Below are positions 39,999-47,929 of a stretch of DNA of 64,000 nucleotides, piece after piece. Source of the stretch: a bacterium. Its GTDB lineage: Bacteria; SZUA-79; Acidulodesulfobacterales; Acidulodesulfobacteraceae. The notes under the pieces were generated by a model that was given only the letters and a program-made list of their open reading frames with translations, made no database searches and had not been told where the DNA came from. Made by a program: the position numbers and the translations under genes. Position 1 is the stretch's first letter. Every line of letters begins with the position of its first letter. The DNA lies in contig JAJYYR010000001.1 of NCBI GenBank assembly GCA_021800805.1, positions 558,001-622,000 of the forward strand, written 5' to 3'.

Positions 39999-41927
39999 AT
40001 GGGACAGAGTTTAACGAACAAAATTTTAAGCGCGCATCTTGTAAGCGGCAATTTAAAGCAGGGAGAAGAAATTGCGATAAAAATCGACAGGACGCTTACG
40101 CAGGATGCCACCGGAACCATGGCTTATCTGCAATTTGAAGCGATAGGCGTGCCTAAAGTTAAAACGGATTTATCAGTCAGTTATGTTGACCACAACACTC
40201 TTCAAACCGGATTCGAAAATGCCGACGACCACAGGTTTTTGCAGACCGTAGCCGCCAAATACGGTATATTTTATTCTAAAGCCGGAAACGGAATATGTCA
40301 TCAGGTTAATCTTGAAAGGTTCGGCGTTCCGGGGAAGACCCTTTTAGGTTCGGACAGTCATACGCCGACTGCGGGAGGCGTAGGAATGATAGCTATCGGC
40401 GCGGGCGGATTAGACGTTGCCGTGGCAATGGGAGGAGGAGCGTTTTATATGACCGCTCCCAAGGTCGTTTTAGTTAAACTTTCGGGAAAACTTTCAGACT
40501 GGGTTTCCGCAAAAGACGTTATTCTTGAACTTTTGAGAAGACTGACGGTTAAGGGGGGCGTCGGGAAAATTTTTGAATACGGCGGAGAAGGCGTCAAAAC
40601 GCTGACGGTGCCGGAAAGAGCCGTAATCACGAATATGGGCGCTGAACTTGGAGCGACTACTTCGGTTTTTCCGAGCGACGAAAGAACTATGGAATTTTTA
40701 AAGGCGGAAGGAAGAATCGGCGATTATGTCCCGCTTTCTGCCGATGCCGACGCGGTTTACGACGAAGTCATAGAAATAGATTTAAGCTCTTTAGAGCCTC
40801 TTGCCGCCAAGCCGCATATGCCGGATCAGGTTGCAAAAATCAGCGAATTAAAAGACGTAAAAGTCGATCAGGTTGCGATTGGAAGCTGCACTAATTCTTC
40901 TTATGTCGATTTGATGACGGTTGCAAGTATATTAAAAGGCAAAAAAGTACATCCCGACGTCAGCCTTGTAATATCGCCCGGTTCAAAGCAGGTTTTTGAA
41001 ATGATTGCAAAAAACGGCGCGTTGGCAGACTTAATAGCTTCGGGCGCAAGAATACTCGAATCCACATGCGGTCCCTGCATAGGCATGGGTCAATCTCCGC
41101 GGTCGGGCGCAGTTTCTTTGAGGACGTTCAACCGCAACTTTGAAGGAAGGAGCGGAACTAAAGACGCAAAAATATATCTTGTTTCCGTTCAGACGGCGGC
41201 GGCTTCGGCTCTTACCGGATATATAACCGACCCAAGAACTCTGGGAAAGGCTCCCGAAATTAAAATGCCGGAGAAATTCGACATAGATGATTCTATGATA
41301 ATTTTGCCGTCCACTAAACCGGAAGAAGTCGAAGTTTACAGAGGACCGAATATTAAACCGCTTCCGGTCCAGCAAAAACTTTCCGAATCTATGAACGGAA
41401 AGGTTCTTCTTAAAGTCGGCGACAATATAACTACCGACCATATTATGCCGGCAGGTTCAAAGATACTTCCGCTTCGTTCCAATATACCGGCAATATCGAA
41501 GTATGTTTTTGAATCCGTCGATCCTGCTTTTTCGGAAAGGGCTTTAAAGGAAAAGGGCGGTTTCGTAATAGGCGGAGAAAACTACGGACAGGGCTCAAGC
41601 AGGGAACATGCGGCGCTTGCGCCGATGTATCTCGGCGTAAAGGCTGTTATAGCCAAATCTTTTGCAAGGATTCATTTTGCAAATCTTATCAATTTCGGCA
41701 TATTGCCGCTGACGTTTGAAAACCCTGCCGATTATGATAAAATAGAGCAGGGAGACGAACTTTACGCACCCGATATTTTAAAAGAATTGACCGGAAATAA
41801 GCCTATTACTTTTATAAACAAAACTAAAGGAAATGCGGAATATCAATTTAAATATAATTTAACCGACAGGCAGGTTAAAATAATCAAAGAGGGCGGGTTG
41901 TTAAATGAAACAAAAACTCTCCGTTAG
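39999..41927 (+). CDS. Aconitate hydratase
   Basis: This 642-residue 4Fe-4S enzyme interconverts citrate and isocitrate. It shows GSDSHTPTAGGVGM, the cluster cysteines in AIGSCTNSSY and STCGPCIGMGQSP, and the C-terminal swivel domain with NYGQGSSREHAALAP. Its length and motifs match the compact bacterial aconitase used by many Deltaproteobacteria (acon_putative type), distinct from the 890-residue AcnA. It has its own promoter and good Shine-Dalgarno. nadK starts 15 bases downstream, so it heads an operon with nadK and recN. Confidence 0.95.
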   Translation: MGQSLTNKILSAHLVSGNLKQGEEIAIKIDRTLTQDATGTMAYLQFEAIGVPKVKTDLSVSYVDHNTLQTGFENADDHRFLQTVAAKYGIFYSKAGNGICHQVNLERFGVPGKTLLGSDSHTPTAGGVGMIAIGAGGLDVAVAMGGGAFYMTAPKVVLVKLSGKLSDWVSAKDVILELLRRLTVKGGVGKIFEYGGEGVKTLTVPERAVITNMGAELGATTSVFPSDERTMEFLKAEGRIGDYVPLSADADAVYDEVIEIDLSSLEPLAAKPHMPDQVAKISELKDVKVDQVAIGSCTNSSYVDLMTVASILKGKKVHPDVSLVISPGSKQVFEMIAKNGALADLIASGARILESTCGPCIGMGQSPRSGAVSLRTFNRNFEGRSGTKDAKIYLVSVQTAAASALTGYITDPRTLGKAPEIKMPEKFDIDDSMIILPSTKPEEVEVYRGPNIKPLPVQQKLSESMNGKVLLKVGDNITTDHIMPAGSKILPLRSNIPAISKYVFESVDPAFSERALKEKGGFVIGGENYGQGSSREHAALAPMYLGVKAVIAKSFARIHFANLINFGILPLTFENPADYDKIEQGDELYAPDILKELTGNKPITFINKTKGNAEYQFKYNLTDRQVKIIKEGGLLNETKTLR

Positions 41928-41942
41928 TATTCAGGCGACTTA

Positions 41943-42791
41943 ATGTTTTCATCGGATTTCAATAAAAATGTCAAAAGAGTTCTGATTTCCTATAAAAAAG
42001 GCGCCGAAGAAGCGTTGAAATCCGCAGACTTTGTATGCGGGCTGTTTAAGCGCAACGGTATAGAAGGAACGGTAAGGCCCAGCATGGGTATTACCCGTTC
42101 CGATATTAAAGACGTTGGGCTTGTGATAGTTTGCGGCGGGGACGGAACTCTTTTGATTACTCTGGGAAAAATTTTTCCGCTTGAAGTCCCGATTATAGGA
42201 ATAAATTTCGGCACGTTAGGCTTTCTCGTTGAAATTTCGGAACGCAAAAAAAAAGAGGCGGTCGAAAGATTTTTTGACGGCTCTTTAGAATTTATTCCGA
42301 GAATGGCTTTAGATATCGAAGTATTCAGAAAAGGCAAATCTATCGAAAAATTAGTTTCGTTAAACGAAGCGACTATAGCAAGAGAAAAAAGCATTCATGC
42401 AAGAGTAATTAATTTGACCGTTTCCGTAAACGACGTCTGGTTAAACGACTTTAGGGCGGACGGACTTATAATCGCTACCCCGACCGGTTCTACCGCATAT
42501 TCTTTATCCGCCGGGGGACCTATAGTCCAGCCCGATATGGACGCTTTTATTTTAACCCCTATATGCCCGCACACCCTTTCAAACAGACCTCTCATTATAA
42601 ACCCCTGCGAGCTTAAAATAAAAATTTTGCCTCAGGAAAGGGATATTTTTATTTCCGCAGACGGAAGAGACGGCTTAAAGCTTTACGACGGCGACGAAGT
42701 AATAATCAAAAAACACTCCTCGAAAGTTTATCTTTCGGTATCTTTAGATTACGATTACTGGAATATATTAAGAACAAAATTAAACTGGTAA
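41943..42791 (+). CDS. nadK: NAD kinase
   Basis: A 282-residue enzyme that phosphorylates NAD to NADP. GGDGTLL (65-71), INFGTLGFL and the NEATIARE and PTGSTAYSLSAGGPI signatures are complete. Length is normal. It lies 15 bases after aconitase and ten before recN; a nadK-recN pair is common in bacteria. Confidence 0.96.
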   Translation: MFSSDFNKNVKRVLISYKKGAEEALKSADFVCGLFKRNGIEGTVRPSMGITRSDIKDVGLVIVCGGDGTLLITLGKIFPLEVPIIGINFGTLGFLVEISERKKKEAVERFFDGSLEFIPRMALDIEVFRKGKSIEKLVSLNEATIAREKSIHARVINLTVSVNDVWLNDFRADGLIIATPTGSTAYSLSAGGPIVQPDMDAFILTPICPHTLSNRPLIINPCELKIKILPQERDIFISADGRDGLKLYDGDEVIIKKHSSKVYLSVSLDYDYWNILRTKLNW

Positions 42792-42801
42792 AAAAGTAAA
42801 A

Positions 42802-44505
42802 TTGTTAAAAACGATATATATAAAAAATTTTGCTACTATAGACTATCTGGAAATAGATTTTTCCGAAGGCTTGAATGTTTTGAGCGGAGAAACCGGAGCG
42901 GGCAAAAGCATAATCATAGAATCTATAAACTTCCTATTCGGAAAAACTAAAGGGTCGGACATTATAAGAACGGGAGAAAAAGAAGGTTTCGTCAGCGCGG
43001 TGTTCGATGCGGGCGAAGGAGAAGGAATCGTCGATTTGACTAATATATTTGAAGAATGCGGTGCCGCGGATATATTAAATTCGGAAGATATAATTTTAAA
43101 AAGAACTATTTCGGAATCGGGTAAAAGTAAATATTTTATAAATAACGAACAGGTAAATAAAAATATACCCGAACGCATCGGCGAAAATTTAGTTAAAATA
43201 TTCGGGCAGAACGACAGGCGGTTTCTCATAGAGTCTAACAGCCAGCTTGCTTTTCTTGATAATTTTGCGGGCAATCAAGATTTGCTGACGAGCGTCAAAA
43301 AAATTTACGGCGGTATCAAACGAATAGAAGCAGAAAAATCCGAAATAGCAAAAAAGATAGACGGAATATCAAGAGCAAAGACGATAAATTCGTATATTAC
43401 CGGCGATGTAGAAAAACTCGGCATAAAATCCAAAAACGACGAAGAAATTTTAAAAGAAGAACTTAAAAGGCTTGAAAACATAAACGGCATAAAAGAATTT
43501 ATTTTATCTTCCATAGACTTGATAGACAATGAAGAATACGGAATTCTGAAGCATTTGAATCCCCTGATATCCAATCTGTCCAAATTATCGGAATTAGATT
43601 CCAACTTTAAGCAGAAAGAGGAATTAAAAAATGCCGAAACCGTTAAGATATTACTCGACGACATTCTTTTATCTTTGGAAAAATATTCTTCTGTAGAGTT
43701 CGACGAAGAAAAATTAAGCGAGATAAAGCTTAAAATAGACGGTATTATAGGCATCGAAAACAAATACGGCGTTTCTAATCTCGAGGAACTGTTGAAAATT
43801 TACGACGAGGCGAAAAAAGAATTAGGCGGCATATCCGAACTTGAACGCAGGATTGCCGAAATAGATGCCGAATATAAAAACTTGAAAGAAAAGTTTTTGA
43901 AGTCCGCAGAAGAATTGCATACTAAAAGACTTAGCGCCGCCTCCGTTTTAGAAAAAGAAATAGAAACAGAGCTTTTGTTTCTTGGAATTAAGCCGGTATT
44001 TAAGATAAAACTTACTATGGGTAATTTTGAAGAAGGTTTCTCGGAAACAGGGCTGGATGAATGTATCTTTATGTTTTCGGCAAATCCGGGGGAAGACCCC
44101 AGACCGCTCTCAAAGGTTGCCTCGGGCGGGGAACTTTCCCGCGTAAGTTTATGCATATTAAAAATTATGAATAAGAAAAAGGACGCCGCATCTTTTGTAT
44201 TCGACGAGATAGATGCCGGAATTGGCGGGGATATAGCTAACTTTGTGGGGGAAGCCCTTAAATCTATTTCAAACGTAAATCAGGTTATACTTATAACGCA
44301 TCTTGCGCAGGTGTCTTCGTTTGCGGATAAACATTTTTTTGTTTATAAAGATATAGAGGGTGGAAAGACATATACTAAAATTAAAAGTCTTTCTATGGAG
44401 GAAAGGGTCGGCGAAACGGCAAGAATGTTATCGGGAGATTCAAAAGGGGAAGCGGCGTTGCGGCATGCAAAGGAAATTCTTAAAAGGAGGGGTTTCGTTG
44501 TATAA
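42802..44505 (+). CDS. recN: DNA repair protein RecN
   Basis: A 567-residue SMC-like ATPase for double-strand break repair. The start is TTG at 42802 giving MLKTIYIKNFATIDYLEIDF, as in other RecN proteins. Walker A, SGETGAGKS, is at 28-36. A central coiled coil is at about 160-370, and the C-terminal ATPase half has SKVASGGELSRVSLC and VFDEIDAGIGG. The upstream ribosome site is weak, but the conserved N-terminus decides the start. The ArgA-like gene overlaps it by eight bases. Confidence 0.95.
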   Translation: MLKTIYIKNFATIDYLEIDFSEGLNVLSGETGAGKSIIIESINFLFGKTKGSDIIRTGEKEGFVSAVFDAGEGEGIVDLTNIFEECGAADILNSEDIILKRTISESGKSKYFINNEQVNKNIPERIGENLVKIFGQNDRRFLIESNSQLAFLDNFAGNQDLLTSVKKIYGGIKRIEAEKSEIAKKIDGISRAKTINSYITGDVEKLGIKSKNDEEILKEELKRLENINGIKEFILSSIDLIDNEEYGILKHLNPLISNLSKLSELDSNFKQKEELKNAETVKILLDDILLSLEKYSSVEFDEEKLSEIKLKIDGIIGIENKYGVSNLEELLKIYDEAKKELGGISELERRIAEIDAEYKNLKEKFLKSAEELHTKRLSAASVLEKEIETELLFLGIKPVFKIKLTMGNFEEGFSETGLDECIFMFSANPGEDPRPLSKVASGGELSRVSLCILKIMNKKKDAASFVFDEIDAGIGGDIANFVGEALKSISNVNQVILITHLAQVSSFADKHFFVYKDIEGGKTYTKIKSLSMEERVGETARMLSGDSKGEAALRHAKEILKRRGFVV

Positions 44506-45127
44506 GACGGGCAGGCAGAGATATGAAAAAGGCGGGGGAGCTATTTTTTATCCCGCCGAAATAGAAATCGAAATAGAACCGGAAGGATATTTAGACCGTA
44601 AACGCAGGAAAAATAAAAATACTATGGCCGTAAAGGTGGTTCTGAGAAAAGCGCTTATGTGCGACGTTAAATCTCTTTATAATCTTTTTTTGGAATATTC
44701 TAAAGCCGGCGAGATGCTTCCACGCTCTATGAGCGATATATATGAGCATCTACGGGATTTTTATATTGCCGAGATAGAAAATGAAGACGAAGAAGGACCT
44801 AATATATCAGGTCATACGCCTGATGTTATAGGAGCATGCGCGCTTACCATCGTATGGGAAAATCTTGCGGAAATAAGGTCTTTAGCCGTAAAAAGACCTT
44901 ATACGAGGAAACTTATCGGCACGGAACTTATAAAAAAATGCATCGAAGAAGCAAAATTTTTTAAAATAACAAACCTCTTTGCGCTTACTTATAAACCTCA
45001 ATTTTTTCAAAAATCGGGGTTTAAAATTATCGATAAAGCCGAACTGCCCCATAAAATATGGAGCGACTGTATAAATTGCGTCAAATTTCCGGATTGCGAC
45101 GAGACTGCCGTGATGCTGAAGTTATAA
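44498..45127 (+). CDS. argA: GNAT acetyltransferase, ArgA-like N-acetylglutamate synthase
   Basis: I place the start at TTG 44498, seven bases after a perfect AGGAGG (44485-44490) inside recN, giving 209 residues. Upstream ATGs at 44360 and 44465 have no such site. The GNAT domain covers about 55-205: VVLRKALMCDVKSLYNLF, EIRSLAVKRPYTRKLIGTEL for acetyl-CoA binding, and the ending CINCVKFPDCDETAVM that marks the ArgA-like class of short acetyltransferases. It would make N-acetylglutamate, which ArgJ (encoded at 50550) can also supply. The first 45 residues, rich in EIEIEIEPEG, are unusual. Confidence 0.8.
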   Translation: MYKTGRQRYEKGGGAIFYPAEIEIEIEPEGYLDRKRRKNKNTMAVKVVLRKALMCDVKSLYNLFLEYSKAGEMLPRSMSDIYEHLRDFYIAEIENEDEEGPNISGHTPDVIGACALTIVWENLAEIRSLAVKRPYTRKLIGTELIKKCIEEAKFFKITNLFALTYKPQFFQKSGFKIIDKAELPHKIWSDCINCVKFPDCDETAVMLKL

Positions 45128-45133
45128 ATGCCA

Positions 45134-45162
45134 TAGACAAAATCTAAACTATGTATTATAAT
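45134..45162 (+). promoter_or_regulatory. Promoter of the rhodanese-secA operon
   Basis: TAGACA (45134-45139) and a perfect TATAAT (45157-45162) are exactly 17 bases apart. Transcription would begin near 45169, about 50 bases before the rhodanese start. Confidence 0.65.
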
Positions 45163-45219
45163 AAATTAAATTTACATAAGAAACGGACTTAATATAATAA
45201 AAGGGGGAAAGGTTTAGGA

Positions 45220-45588
45220 ATGTTTAATATTTTCAAAAGGGAAGGCTTGTTCGGAGACGTTAATCAGATAACTCCCGAAGAGGCTTATAAAAAATTATCG
45301 GAGGATAAAGGCAAAAATACGCTTATAATCGATGTTCGAGAGCCGCATGAATTCAGCGGCAATTTGGGGCATATAGAAAATGCAAAGTTAATTCCGATAA
45401 GGCTTTTACCGTTAAAAATTAACGAACTGGATGCCTATAAAGACAAAGACATTATTGCCGTCTGCCACAGCGGCGCAAGAAGCTATTCGGCATGCTCGAT
45501 GCTTAAAAGGCACGGCTTTAACAATGTCTATAATCTTAAAGGCGGTATGCTGTTATGGAAAAAATCAGGATTAAAAACGCATATTTGA
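45220..45588 (+). CDS. Rhodanese-domain protein
   Basis: A 122-residue single rhodanese domain (about 20-118). The active-site loop is CHSGARS with the persulfide Cys, and the CH2 motifs IIDVREPHEFS and GGMLLWKK are in place. It can transfer sulfane sulfur or act as a sulfur carrier; the acceptor is unknown. No signal peptide is visible, so it is cytoplasmic. It opens the operon driven by the promoter at 45134. The next gene begins eight bases downstream. Confidence 0.9.
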   Translation: MFNIFKREGLFGDVNQITPEEAYKKLSEDKGKNTLIIDVREPHEFSGNLGHIENAKLIPIRLLPLKINELDAYKDKDIIAVCHSGARSYSACSMLKRHGFNNVYNLKGGMLLWKKSGLKTHI

Positions 45589-45596
45589 TATAAAAA

Positions 45597-46421
45597 ATGA
45601 ATAACAAAAATAATAAAAACAAAGAATTTTATGTGTTCGTAGTATCGGATTCTACGGGAGAAACGGCCGAAAAGGTGGCAAGAGCCGCAATATCCCAATT
45701 TTCTATTCCGGACGTCCATCTTAAAAGATTTTTATTAATCGATTCAGAGTTAAAATTAAGGGAAATAATTACCGAAGCCGCCGATAAAAATGCCATAGTT
45801 ATTTTTACCCTCGTTAAGGACGGTCTTAGAAATATTATGCTTCAGGAATCTGTCGAAAAAGGCATCGTTAGCATAGATATTATAGGACCGGTGTTAAATT
45901 CCATCGCAAATATTCTCAACTTGTCTCCGGAAAGAAAACCGGGATTGATTCACAGGGTCAACGATGAATATTTCAAAAGAATCGATGCGCTGGAATATGC
46001 GGTAAAACATGACGACGGACAGAGGATAGACGAAATATCGGATGCGGATGCCCTCATACTCGGAGTTTCGAGGACGTCTAAGACTCCTTTATGCCTGTTC
46101 CTTGCGCAGAGGGGTTTTAAGGCGGCAAATATTCCTATAATCGATACCCAGAGCATTGACGAAGCCGTTTACGGCATTCCTAGGGGAAAGATATTCGGGC
46201 TTATCTCCGACCCCCTTAGAATATCAAACTTAAGAAAGGAGAGATTAAAAAGAATGGGGCTTCCTCTTTCGCAGGATTATATATCTAAAGAATCCATAGA
46301 AACCGAACTGGCGCATTCTTTATCTATATATTCCAAGTTAAACGCCTATGTTATCGATATTACCGAAAAATCTATAGAAGAAGTTGCCGCAGATATAATC
46401 TCCCGCATAAACAACAAGTAA
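45597..46421 (+). CDS. ppsR: PEP synthase regulatory kinase/pyrophosphorylase (PSRP, DUF299)
   Basis: A 274-residue DUF299-family protein that phosphorylates and dephosphorylates phosphoenolpyruvate synthase or pyruvate phosphate dikinase using ADP. N-terminal VFVVSDSTGETAEKVARAA and the P-loop GVSRTSKTPL are the family marks. It implies that the cell has a regulated PEP synthase or PPDK for gluconeogenesis, though the target gene is not in the window. There is no clear Shine-Dalgarno between the rhodanese and this gene. Confidence 0.93.
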   Translation: MNNKNNKNKEFYVFVVSDSTGETAEKVARAAISQFSIPDVHLKRFLLIDSELKLREIITEAADKNAIVIFTLVKDGLRNIMLQESVEKGIVSIDIIGPVLNSIANILNLSPERKPGLIHRVNDEYFKRIDALEYAVKHDDGQRIDEISDADALILGVSRTSKTPLCLFLAQRGFKAANIPIIDTQSIDEAVYGIPRGKIFGLISDPLRISNLRKERLKRMGLPLSQDYISKESIETELAHSLSIYSKLNAYVIDITEKSIEEVAADIISRINNK

Positions 46422-46463
46422 ATGCCCAATATAAATTTTTAAAAAGGAACTCTATATAAATAA

Positions 46464-47888
46464 ATGAAAAATTCAAAAAAACTTAACCCGCCAAAAAATA
46501 TGTCCGATGTCCAAAGCGCCGAGCAGGAGCGAAACGATAATTTTGATTCGATAATTTCGTTAATAGACGATTATTCCAAAAAAAAAGGAATAAGATTAGA
46601 GGCTTATTTATTTAACTCTAAAATATTAAAGATGGAATCGGAAGACGGCAGGATATCTAATTACGTCAACGCCGAAACAAACGGTCTTAATATAAGGCTG
46701 TGCGATAAAAAAAGGGTAAGTTTTTCATACTGTCTCGGTTTTGAAGAAGAAAAGATTATGAATGCTTTGGAAGGCGCATATTCTCTTCTAAAGTTTATGG
46801 ACGAAAACGATTATTTTGATTTTTCCGACAAAGACGAAAACCTCACTGATTTAAGCCTGCCGGAAAAATTGGGTATCTATTCCGACGACTGGAGCCGCAT
46901 AGGCATAGATAAAAAAAAATCGCTTCTGATTGAAATGGAAGAAACGGCATATTCATACGATAAAAAAATATATAAAGTAGATAAGCCTTCCTATTCGGAA
47001 ACGTTAATCTCTAAAAGATTTTACAACTCTAACGGCGTCGATATATCTTCAAAAAAGACTTTTTACGAAATATTTTTATCGGTCGCATCAAGAAACGGCG
47101 AAGATACGGGATCGGGATTCGATTTTGATTTTTCGCACAGTTTTGGAGCGTTGAAATTTAAAAAAGCCGCTATGAATGCCTCGAAAAAAGGAGTAGATCA
47201 GCTTGGGGCACGGGCAGTGCCAAGCGGAAATTATAATATATTATTCGATAACTTTACGTCGTCCGAACTTCTCGGCATATTAAAACAGTCTTTTTATGCC
47301 GACAGCGTCTATAAAAAGAAATCTTTATTAGAAGGCAGGATAGGAACAAAAGTATTTTCAGATAAATTAGATATTATCGACGATGGTCTTCTGCACGGAG
47401 GCGCTCTTACCGATATATTCGACAGGGAAGGCGTTAAGATGCAAAAAAAGATTTTATGCTCGTCGGGGGTCGTAAAATCCTATCTTTACGATATCGAATA
47501 CGCAAAAAGAGCCGGCGCAAAATCAACGGGGAATTCCGTTAGCCGCTCTTTTACTCTTCCTCCGGATATCGGTTCTACTAATTTTTTTATAAAAAACGGC
47601 GAAACTAATATTTTAGACATAATAAGTTCGGTCAAAGAAGGTTTATATGTAAACGAGCTTATGGGGCTTCATATGGCAAAGCCTTATACCGGCGAATTTT
47701 CACTCGGGGCTTCCGGTTTTTATATTAAAAACGGGAAGATAGATTTTCCGGTTAAAGGAATAGTATTGAGCGGAAATCTGATGCAGTTATTTAACGGTAT
47801 AGTAAAAGTAGCCGACGACATACGCTATTTCGGTTCGACCGGTTCGCCCTCAATATTGTTTGAAAACATTCAGGTTTCCGGAACATAA
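46464..47888 (+). CDS. pmbA: TldD/PmbA-family metalloprotease subunit
   Basis: A 474-residue protein of the TldD/PmbA family. The N-terminal YLFNSKILKMESEDGRISNY is the first family block. The C-terminal part has VFSDKLDIIDDGLLHGG, FDREGVKMQKK, and LMGLHMAKPYTGEFSLGASG, blocks found in PmbA-like members. TldD and PmbA form a protease that processes peptide substrates. No tldD gene is next to it. I place it with PmbA because the TldD HExxH motif is not visible, but the distinction is inference. secA follows 41 bases later. Confidence 0.85.
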   Translation: MKNSKKLNPPKNMSDVQSAEQERNDNFDSIISLIDDYSKKKGIRLEAYLFNSKILKMESEDGRISNYVNAETNGLNIRLCDKKRVSFSYCLGFEEEKIMNALEGAYSLLKFMDENDYFDFSDKDENLTDLSLPEKLGIYSDDWSRIGIDKKKSLLIEMEETAYSYDKKIYKVDKPSYSETLISKRFYNSNGVDISSKKTFYEIFLSVASRNGEDTGSGFDFDFSHSFGALKFKKAAMNASKKGVDQLGARAVPSGNYNILFDNFTSSELLGILKQSFYADSVYKKKSLLEGRIGTKVFSDKLDIIDDGLLHGGALTDIFDREGVKMQKKILCSSGVVKSYLYDIEYAKRAGAKSTGNSVSRSFTLPPDIGSTNFFIKNGETNILDIISSVKEGLYVNELMGLHMAKPYTGEFSLGASGFYIKNGKIDFPVKGIVLSGNLMQLFNGIVKVADDIRYFGSTGSPSILFENIQVSGT

Positions 47889-47929
47889 ACCTTATTATTA
47901 AAACGTAAAATCAACGGAGCGTATTCACA

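Noticed and set aside
44360..44497. ATG start of the acetyltransferase deep inside recN
   Set aside because: No ribosome site there, while TTG 44498 has a perfect AGGAGG and minimal overlap.
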